From positions 29,011 to 93,010 of the forward strand of contig BDIU01000224.1 in NCBI GenBank assembly GCA_002118135.1: 64,000 nucleotides of DNA, in the 5' to 3' direction. This DNA comes from Trebouxia sp. TZW2008 (lineage: Eukaryota; Chlorophyta; Trebouxiophyceae; Trebouxiales; Trebouxiaceae). The translations under genes and the position numbers were made by a program. Each line of letters begins with the position of its first letter. Position 1 is the first letter of the stretch. Positions 55,501 to 62,003 of the stretch are shown here, piece after piece. The notes under the pieces are model-generated. The model did no database searches. It saw only the letters and a list, made by a program, of their open reading frames with translations, and was not told the DNA's origin.

Positions 55501-58500
55501 ATCTGCCGTCCAGTGAAGTTTCTGAGGATTGGGAGGGAGAGCCAAGCCATGAAGAGAAGGGCGTCTGGCAAGCACTCTTTCCACCAACAGCACTTCATTG
55601 CCTTTTCTGTGCCATGTCCCTGTCAGGTGCAACACAAGCAATGGACGTGCACAGGTTGCGTGTCTTATTGGCCTGTGTGCTTTATGGGTCTTCAAACATC
55701 CAACATATATCGCATATTCTGCCGTCCAGTGAGGTGTCAGAGGAATGGGTGGGAGAGCCAACTAGTGAAGAAAAAGGCGCCTGGCAAGTTTTCCTTCCAT
55801 CAGCATCATTTAATACGTGCTCATCAAATTCACAACCCTACAGATTGCAAAAGAAGCTGCTGAAAAGCACTTTTACATGTGTGCTTTGTTCGGCCTATGT
55901 GATGTTGATTGCTCAATCATACCATGTATGTCTCATTTTGCCATCCAAGTCAGATTTCTGAACAATGGCAGAGAGAGCCAAGCAGTGCACAGAAAGGCGT
56001 CTGGCAAGCATTCTTTGCACCAGCACCATTATATTCGGCTTGGTATTTCGGTTCAATTTGTGGTCCATTGACCAGTCATTGGCGCACATAGTCCACAAGC
56101 ATATGCCCTCAGCAGGAATGTGGGAGCTTGCTAGCAAGCACCGAATGACGGTGAAAGGCAATGTTGCTTGCATGACAGCCATCAGGAATTTGGACGGCGA
56201 TGCATCAACACGGTTTCTACAGCATAGCAACAGCAGCATCACTCACGTACTAGCTTCAGCTGTTTGCAAATGCGTCCTGAGCTGAGTAACAAGAAAATGC
56301 ATTTGCTGTTCACACATACAGCGTTTGTATGTGTTGCATGCATGTTGACTATGCTGTCAGGTCAACATAACACGGAGCATTGATTCTCCTACTGTCTACA
56401 GGTTTGGCGACCCAAACAGTCCTGCTGGAAATGCCCCCACCATGCACGAGGACTATGTACAACTGCCATCTCCAGGAAATCAGGGCACCTATGGGTCAGC
56501 CACAGGGTCTGGAGCCCTAGGAGCCCTCCCGCCAGACTACCCTACACCCCAATCCCGCCTGATTTGCCAGAATCTGAAGCTGCTGATCACCCTGAGTCAG
56601 GAAGAAAATCAGCACCAGTTGCCAGGTATATTGCCAGAATGTTATCGAAGGCTGGTCAGCAGTGCATTACGTCAAGCAGTGTTCGACTATATGGGGCACG
56701 GCTTGTTGCTTGCATCAGTTCAGCTGTGCTTGATGCTAGGCAATGTCATGACATCGGCATCCTTTCATTCACTCATTCTGAACATGTGCTAGACAGGCTC
56801 AGCAGGCCCAGGTAGGTACGTTCTGGAGCAATCAACTGATTTCAACCAGTTCAATCCTGTGCTGTCCTGAACCATTTGACATCAGTTGCAGCCAGCATAT
56901 GATAACCAGCAAGTTTTCACAGGTCCCTAATGTGCTTTTCTTCAAGGGAGACTTTTGAAGGGTCACTTTTGTTTTGTGTGCAAGCTGTGTCGTGACAAGT
57001 GGCCGCTTGTCACAAACCCCTTTTCTCCCAATCCAGCAAGGTGGAAGTCCTGTTTCCAAAGCTGCGCTGTGCTTTTTTCAAGTTTGAGCGGGAAATGCAG
57101 GTCATGCCCAGCAGGCTGAGCCCAACAACGGGCGGCTGGAGGTGGATTTGGAGGGAGTTTGCCTTCAGCTAGATTCCTTCCAGCCTCAAGGGAGCCCCTA
57201 TGCCTGGCGACTAGCATTTAGTATACACCAGCTTGAGGTGAAATCTCAGATGGTCATCACTCAATTCTTGTTTTTTGACTTCTGGCCAAGCAGCATCACA
57301 AACAGTTTGTACTATGATGCAAGCTATGCAAGTCGGCACATTCAAGCTATGCAATTTGGCAACGCAAAGCACAATGACTTGAATACATCACAGCTAGTCA
57401 GGAATCAGGCAGACATAGGTTTTCATTTAAATTCTGTGACAGGGCAGTAGCTATTTGGGCTATTAGGGCAGCAGTCATTGCGTGTCAATGCAAACTGCGT
57501 TACCATTATCTGTCTTCCAGATGGCATCAGCATCTGACACTAACTGCAAACAAATGGTCTGTCCATGCTGCAGGTGCGTGATCATGTCAAGAAGAGTGGT
57601 GGGAAGCCGCCGAGATGGCGCCGCATGTTGGGCTACCATTTCATGGCTCGTACTCCTAGAGACCCGGCAGCTGTCATGTTTCAGGTGAAATTTCTCCACA
57701 AGTTGCACTTTGGTGGAAACCACACACAATCTCTCTTTTCTCCGTCACTCAGTCATGTTTGCAGCAATGCATCATTTTTCCACCTTCAGCGTTTTGCATG
57801 TGCCAAAGCCAAAGAAGGCCGTGTAGCAGAACATTGCAGTCACTTCTGCATTTCTTTTTGGGGTCTCATGCATAATCTCCACCCTTACATTAAGATGTTG
57901 CTGCAGCCCAGCTTGATCTGGCTGTCGCCAATCCTCTTTGCATGTCATGCCTGTTGTGCGGGCATCAATTTGTTGCTGCAGGTGACAGATGTAGGTCAGT
58001 CAGTCTCTTCAATTGCCACCTCGGAAAAAGCTCAACTCTGTGATATTTGGTGCTTGCCGCTTGCTGCTTCATCATGAATGATACCCATCCTGACTCCTGT
58101 CAACACAGCTGTGTTGTTGACGCACACATGCAACTTTGCCACCATGCCTCACCCTGACTAATGCTTGCAGATGGAGCTGGAAGCTGTGCGACCAGATGGC
58201 GTGAGTCAATCTCAGCAGGAAGAAGAGTACCGCTTGTCAGTTGCGCTGTTACCCCTGCGCTTACGCATTGACCAGACCATGGTTGCCTTCTTGCAAAGCT
58301 TCTTTGCAACATCTGACACTGCAGCCACCAAAGAAGCTTCTGCTGACGCAACTGCGGGGACAGCAGTCACTGATACAGTACAAGAGTCTGAAGGTAATGT
58401 CTTTCACAGCTTTCTGTTTTCAGGTCAGCTTGAAAATCAGTCTCCTTTTGGTGTCATTGTGAGCAAGGTGGTTGTACGTGTTGCGCACAAGGTGTTTTCC

Positions 58501-61078
58501 TCTTGCTGACTAACCCTGTGCTGCGTATCTGCATTGCATGCAACATTTCAGCATTGCATGCAACATTTCAGCATTGCATGCAACATATCTGCATTGCATG
58601 CAACATTTCAGCATTGCATGCAACATATCTGCATTGCATGCAACATATCAGCATTGCATGCAACATATCAGCATTGCATGCAACATATCAGCATTGCATG
58701 CAACATATCTGCAGTGCGTGCAACATATCTGCATTGCATTGAATGAGGGCTCAGCGCCCTGGTCACATCTTAATAGCGTTGCAAATGAGAGGTCAACTTG
58801 ATATGCTACTTCCCTGCACAGGTCCTTCTCTTATGGCTCAGAAAGTCAGGACTCAAGCTACAGGAACTTCTCTTTGTGAGACTTGATGTAAGGACATGCT
58901 CAATGTAAGGACAACACAATTTGTAACCAGTAACTGCGTTCCGACTGCAGTGGCACTTCTGAGTAAGGACAATTTGGACAAAGTTTTTGGGAACTACAGC
59001 AATTGTTACAAAGGAAATTCACTGTACCAGCACTGTGATTGACCTCCAAACATGCTGCATTTGCTGGCTTAACAATAACACATTGTTGTTTGTCTGCACA
59101 GGTGCCTCTCCATGTCTTCAAAAGGTTGAGAGTAAAGCTCTCAGCATCACAGTAGAGATCACAGATTGTTGCTTTTTGATCACACCCTGACAGTGATCTG
59201 TTGTTTGTTTGCACAGGTGCTTCTCCCTTCCTACAAAAGGTTGAGGTTCAAGCTTTCAGCATTGTGATCGACTATCAACCAAGGCGAGTTGACGCAGCAG
59301 CGTTGAGGTCTGGCAGTTTTGTGGAAGTTTTGAATTTAGTTCCGTGGGGCGGCGTAAAGCTGGACTTACCCCAGGTAAAGCCTACACTAACACAGTCACA
59401 CACCATAGTCTGTATGATTGACTGTGAGCCATGCCAATTTCATGTGGCAGCTTCCAGGTGTGAAAGCTTTGTGGAAGTGCTGAATTTAGTCCCCTGGGGC
59501 GGCGTAAAGCTAAACTCACCCCGTGTAGAGCAGCTAGCTTGCGTATATACCACAACCTCTTTTGTGCTGTTGGTCAACTACCTTATTGCGACAGTATAAA
59601 GCTGTTAGCTTTGTTGTTCATGCATCTGTCACATAGCATCCCTAAAACATGTCACTCTGTTCTTCTTCTGTTGAAAGCCAGAGTGGTGTAGAGGCTGGGT
59701 CCATTGGCCAGTGCAGTCTGGAATTTCTCTTCTCCATCGCTCCTATCATTGTTGTTATCATTGTTGTCACTAGCATTCACAACACCATGATGCATCCTTT
59801 GTTCAGGTGAAGGCCTCAGAGGTGCAGGGAAGGCCCGTCCTGGGGTATGCAAAGACCCGGTCTCATGCCCACCAAGTTCTGCTTGCCCATCATCTCATTG
59901 ACTCATGCTCTCTATCTAAACGTGTGCTAGACAGGCTCAGCAGGTCCAGCTATGGAGCAACTAAATGTCCCCAACCAGTTTGGTCCTGTGCAATCCTAAG
60001 CCATTTACATTGAGCATGGAGGGAAGTGAGTCTCACACATTTTGCTCACATGCAGCTTCATTAGTCAGTCTCAGGCAATCAGTTTTTCTCGGCTTGTGAA
60101 CTGACGGTGCTCCACCGTTCTTCTTCAGGTGAAGGCAACAGGGGTGCAGGGGTTGGGTGCCCTGGCCAGTGCAGTGGGCAATGTGTATCTGCAGGATATT
60201 GCTACATCCCAGGTATGGCTGCTGATTCAACCCTAGCACCAAGTCCTTTCTCTTGACAGCTGCATGGAGCATTCAATGTTGTTGTCTTGCCTGTTGTCAG
60301 ACAAACAGTCTAACTGCACTTTGCCAAAATGGATGCTTTGCAAGTGCAGTACTGTTCCCTTGCAGTGAGATTGCATTGCATAGGGATGACTTCACATGTT
60401 TTCACACAAGAATTGCTCTGTTTGGGAACATTTAAGCATGACTTTCACTCCTTTCAGGTCTGCAAATGCTCCTGCTTGGCACAAGATCCAAACACCATTA
60501 CATTTGCCATCTGAACCCAAGCACTATTGCAGGTACACAAGTTTGTGGTCGGAGTAGCGCCAGTCAGAAGTTTGTGCAGAGTTGGTTGGGCAGCCAAACA
60601 GCTAATTACCATTCCAGCCGACCAATTACGCAGTAATTCCAACAACAGCAGCTTTACTTCCTCTTCTTCAGAGGTCCCTCTGACTCGTCAGCTAAGGCGT
60701 GGGGTGACAACCCTAGCTAGGGCTATAACCCTAGAAGCCCTAGGGCTGGGAGCTAGTGTGGCAGGGGGGGCCGACTTTGTCTTGAGGGGCGGGTCAGGGC
60801 AAGGGTCAGAACACCCTGCAGGGTTCAAGGAAGGGTTGAAACAGGCAGCTATGGGACTCAGCTCAGGGTTTGAGTCAGCCGCCTCAGCTTTAGTATACAG
60901 CCCAGTAAAGAGTGTCAGGGAGGGTGAAGGAGTTGCCACAGCAGTTGTGAGAGCGATACGAAATGCCCCTGGGGCTATTGCTGCACCAGCTTCTGCTGCA
61001 GCTGCTGCTACCAGGGTTACGCTTCTGGGAATGCGCAATGCGCTTGATCCAGAGCGGTATGAGGAGAGGAGGCGCTAA
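40984..61078 (+). CDS. ATG2: Autophagy-related protein 2 (ATG2), bridge-like lipid transfer protein
   Basis: 24 exons: 40984-41169, 41662-41961, 42573-42672, 42990-43275, 43611-44352, 44955-45140, 45860-46081, 46955-47238, 48336-48600, 48678-49088, 49581-49791, 49946-50007, 51065-51229, 51891-52195, 52573-53454, 53811-53919, 55440-55567, 56402-56625, 57101-57237, 57574-57684, 58171-58393, 59217-59374, 60129-60212 and 60533-61078. They total 2108 aa with no stop. The N-terminus is a chorein domain (RNLGRYLASELDFNQLDVQLGQGTIEL). The C-terminus has the conserved ATG2 block (DYQPRRVDAAALRSG, LNLVPWGGVKLDL, LEALGLGASVAGGADFVL, LLGMRNALDPERYEER). ATG2 moves phospholipid from ER to the growing phagophore together with ATG9 and ATG18. 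Exons 1-5, 13-15 and 19-24 are firm. The exon 8 start, exon 12 and the 49292-49412 stretch are uncertain. Four donors appear to be GC. Confidence 0.93.
41500..41661 (+). repeat. Upstream echoes of ATG2 exon 2
   Basis: Two copies of the GTGCRSAACTCASYYTRCTGGG...CACAGCTGRYKTYRTTGGCRGC segment, at about 41512 and 41588, precede the working exon at 41662. The period is about 75 bp, and the TATGCTRTTTGTG block before each acceptor is also copied. Confidence 0.9.
42019..42086 (+). repeat. Short intronic hairpin element, copy C
   Basis: It lies in ATG2 intron 2. GGGCTGCCACTTTAGACAGAGGCTGCTG...GACGCCTAATGGCGTAGACTTTTC shares order and most bases with copies A and B. Stem 2 is CGCC-TAAT-GGCG. Confidence 0.7.
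42335..42572 (+). repeat. Upstream echoes of ATG2 exon 3
   Basis: Two highly similar copies, at about 42342 and 42453, precede the working exon at 42573. Each has AAATGCAGG-YACYCATGTGACWGTGCGARTYGAGCTGCCAAGTGTGTCATCAGCTT. The period is 111-120 bp. Both copies stay open through ATHVTVR-ELPSVSSA. Confidence 0.93.
42822..42905 (+). repeat. Upstream echo of ATG2 exon 4
   Basis: GTGTGCAG|CCAGTCATCTCCAATGCTAGACAATGCAGTTAAGCAATCT...CTTCTGATCAAGCAAG repeats the first about 70 nt of exon 4 (working acceptor at 42989), 160 bp upstream. Confidence 0.92.
45150..45245 (+). repeat. Downstream echo of ATG2 exon 6
   Basis: The exon end encoding LECAEHLPVSGLEAAPAAATLA plus its donor context is repeated almost perfectly, starting 10-20 bp after the working donor at 45141. 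It is the least diverged downstream echo in the gene. Confidence 0.93.
45300..45332. repeat. (CTG)n microsatellite in ATG2 intron 6
   Basis: Eleven GCT/CTG units preceded by a GGCGGT tandem. Intronic. Confidence 0.95.
46785..46826. repeat. (GCCT)n microsatellite in ATG2 intron 7
   Basis: Ten GCCT units. Intronic, about 130 bp before exon 8. Confidence 0.95.
47590..48335 (+). repeat. Near-complete upstream echoes of ATG2 exon 9
   Basis: Copies start at about 47604 (weak), 47869 and 48106; the working exon is at 48336. The spacing of the last three is about 230-237 bp, the longest echo unit seen. The copy at 47869 is open from its acceptor through SEHVNSGIDSILQHHRHIEN to CFVLLLPAP, covering about two thirds of the exon. 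The next copy is frameshifted early. An extra partial copy (AVSTAPCKTTDTSKT) lies near 47770. Confidence 0.9.
48625..48669. repeat. (CCCTG)n microsatellite forming the polypyrimidine tract of ATG2 exon 10
   Basis: About nine CCCTG units end 8 bp before the proposed exon 10 acceptor (CTTAG at 48677). The repeat supplies most of the pyrimidine tract. Confidence 0.9.
49174..49237. repeat. (CCACA)n microsatellite in ATG2 intron 10
   Basis: About twelve CCACA units, followed by CATGATG. Confidence 0.95.
49800..49956 (+). mobile_element. Pogo/Tc1-like MITE, copy 2
   Basis: A 157-bp element with TA on both sides and inverted ends CAGTAAACTTTCTTTGTAA / TTACAAAGAGAGTTTACTG. Internally it has GATGTAAGGACAA repeats and GGTAACCAATTACTGCATTCTGACTGCACTGG. 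It begins 8 bp after the proposed ATG2 exon 11 end (49791). Exon 12 can be read from inside its right terminal repeat. Confidence 0.9.
50095..50470 (+). repeat. Upstream echoes of ATG2 exon 13 around a poly(A) run
   Basis: The segment GGTTC-GTGTAGATGG-GCCTACATGCAAGAAACTGCTGTGGCAGCT occurs at about 50117 and 50410. Both match the exon 13 border (GATGGAGTGCATGTGCAG|GCTGATCTGGCAGCTTTG, working acceptor 51064). They flank the homopolymer at 50332-50385. Confidence 0.75.
50332..50385. repeat. Poly(A) run with two undetermined bases
   Basis: About 54 A residues, with NN at 50355-50356. This may be a retroposon tail, a slippage tract or an assembly join; the true length is unknown. Confidence 0.9.
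52450..52504. repeat. (CTG)n microsatellite in ATG2 intron 14
   Basis: About 18 uninterrupted CTG units, roughly 70 bp before the exon 15 acceptor. Confidence 0.97.
53655..54125 (+). repeat. Echoes on both sides of ATG2 exon 16
   Basis: An upstream copy (GTGCAG|GGGTCAGAACATGCCAAAGG, 53683) precedes working exon 16 (53811). Downstream copies of the end ATTTGG-GTCAAGCATCATTGAGGTGGAT...GCAGATCAGGCAAGC occur at about 53967-54020 and 54079-54118. Confidence 0.87.
54557..54587. repeat. Perfect 10-bp inverted repeat in ATG2 intron 16
   Basis: CTTTTGCCAC (57-66) pairs exactly with GTGGCAAAAG (78-87) around an 11-nt loop. No terminator-like U tract follows. Confidence 0.85.
54685..55439 (+). repeat. 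Upstream echoes of ATG2 exon 17
   Basis: Four copies, at about 54690, 54846, 55004 and 55297, precede the working exon at 55440. Each has CAGGCAGTRTTAAGRAYGCAYAGTGGCAGTGCAC-WGC...GAGGACTATGTGTGTCCCAATCTGCCATCYAGTGAAG. Spacing is about 143-293 bp. Confidence 0.9.
55725..56020 (+). repeat. Downstream echoes of ATG2 exon 17
   Basis: Two copies of the exon 17 3' end (CCGTCCAGTGAGGTGTCAGAGGAATGGGTGGGAGAGCCAA...AAGGCGCCTGGCAAGT) lie at 55727-55797 and 55940-56012. Both preserve the same GG|CAAGY junction as the working exon, which supports the proposed GC donor there. Confidence 0.88.
56764..56880 (+). repeat. Dispersed repeat of about 110 bp, copy 3
   Basis: TCATTCACTCATTCTGAACATGTGCTAGACAGGCTCAGCAGGCCCAGG...CTGGAGCAATCAACTGATTTCAACCAGTTCAATCCTGTGCTGTCCTGAACCATTTG, in ATG2 intron 18. 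It is the cleanest of the four copies. Confidence 0.75.
58526..58740 (+). repeat. 20-bp minisatellite with TGCATGCA core
   Basis: Ten to eleven units of GCATTGCATGCAACATATCA, with T/A and C variants at fixed positions, lie head to tail in ATG2 intron 21. Each unit contains the palindrome TTGCATGCAA. There are no spacers between units. Confidence 0.96.
58861..59024 (+). mobile_element. Pogo/Tc1-like MITE, copy 3
   Basis: A 164-bp element between TA dinucleotides. It is the most diverged copy (CAGGAACTTCTCTTTGTGA ... TTACAAAGGAAATTCACTG), with the same inner GATGTAAGGACA and GTAACTGCGTTCCGACTGCAGTGG blocks as copy 2. In ATG2 intron 21. Confidence 0.82.
59095..59175 (+). repeat. Upstream echo of ATG2 exon 22
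   Basis: GCACAGGTGCCTCTCCATGTCTTCAAAAGGTTGAGAGTAAAGCTCTCAGCAT repeats the exon 22 start (working exon 59217), 116 bp upstream. Confidence 0.9.
59453..59545 (+). repeat. Downstream echo of ATG2 exon 22
   Basis: The exon 22 end (GTGAAAGCTTTGTGGAAGTGCTGAATTTAGTCCCCTGGGGCGGCGTAAAGCT) recurs about 80 bp after the working donor at 59375, with few changes. The conceptual reading is SFVEVLNLVPWGGVKL. Confidence 0.93.
59670..59855 (+). repeat. Upstream echoes of ATG2 exon 23
   Basis: GAGGCTGGGTCCATTGGCCAGTGCAGTC (59690) and TTCAGGTGAAGGCCTCAGAGGTGCAGGGAAGG (59804) are decayed copies of the exon 23 region (working exon 60129). Confidence 0.75.
59893..60008 (+). repeat. Dispersed repeat of about 110 bp, copy 4
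   Basis: CTCATTGACTCATGCTC...CGTGTGCTAGACAGGCTCAGCAGGTCCAGC...GGAGCAACTAAATGTCCCCAACCAGTTTGGTCCTGTG...CCTAAGCCATTT. Plus orientation, ATG2 intron 22. Confidence 0.72.
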
Positions 61079-62003
61079 GTCTTGACAACAGTCACTCTCA
61101 CATATCCTTGCTCTCTCTAAATATTGTCCCTGCACCTCCCTGCTACAGCTCAACTGCTGGGGTTCAGCTTATATCTGTGTTGCTGCGCAACAGAGAAGTT
61201 CTGTGTTCATTAGCTGTATGTACAATTAGCAGCAGATGCGTGACATGGAATAACTTCAGCTTCTTTTCAATCGCCAAAGTTGCGTATTTCATCATTGCTC
61301 CTCGGCCCTGTTATTGACTTGTTAGCATTTGTTTGTGCCATGCCTGGTTTCTGTGCACTGTAGAAGAACGCACATACACCATATTTTGCTGTTTTGAAAC
61401 AGCTGTATACCAAGAGGGCAAAATCATTTTTTGCCGTATACTAGGCAGGTGCCAGGTGTGCTTGTACATTCCACTCTAGAGGTTCGCTCAAACTTTGTTG
61501 TACGGTAGTTACAGCACAATTCCCTAGGGTGAGCATTGATTTCCCCTGCTCATTCAGTCAGACACTGTCAGTGACTGCCGTGTAACCACAAGATTTGTCT
61601 AGGGTTTGCTCGTTGTGCCGCATTGTGCACACATTATGTGATTTTTCCTAGCTCAAGGTCCATACCTATCTTTGGGGTTCGAGTGTGCCCAGGACTGAAC
61701 GACATGACGACCCAGACAGCTGGAAATGGGAGGCATCATTATTCAGATTGCTTCAAAGAAGAAGAATTGAGTGTAACATGTATCTGACGCAATTTAGAAG
61801 CCATGCTCCGAGCGTTGCGGCAGGTCAGCGCGTTGGCGTGCCGTGCAGGCGCGCATGCGCGCAACAATCTGGCGAGCGCACAATGCTTGTTGCCTTGATT
61901 GCAAGCGCCCCTTGTCTGTACGAGGCCTGAGCGCGCCCAGCTTTCACATGTCGACTCGACACTATATGTAACCTCGACCTGTCTACCGGCACACGCGATC
62001 CGA
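61079..62003. other. Intergenic, ATG2 3' region and ABCG promoter
   Basis: No coding segment is recognised. A TGTAA motif at 61581 could serve ATG2 polyadenylation. CACTATATGTAA at about 61963-61974 is a TATA-like box some 30-40 bp before the ABCG start codon, so a very short 5' leader is possible if it is real. The segment 61790-61930 is CpG-rich. Confidence 0.45.

Noticed and set aside
58526..58740. Possible CRISPR-like array
   Set aside because: The 20-bp units are contiguous with no unique spacers, and the context is a eukaryotic intron.
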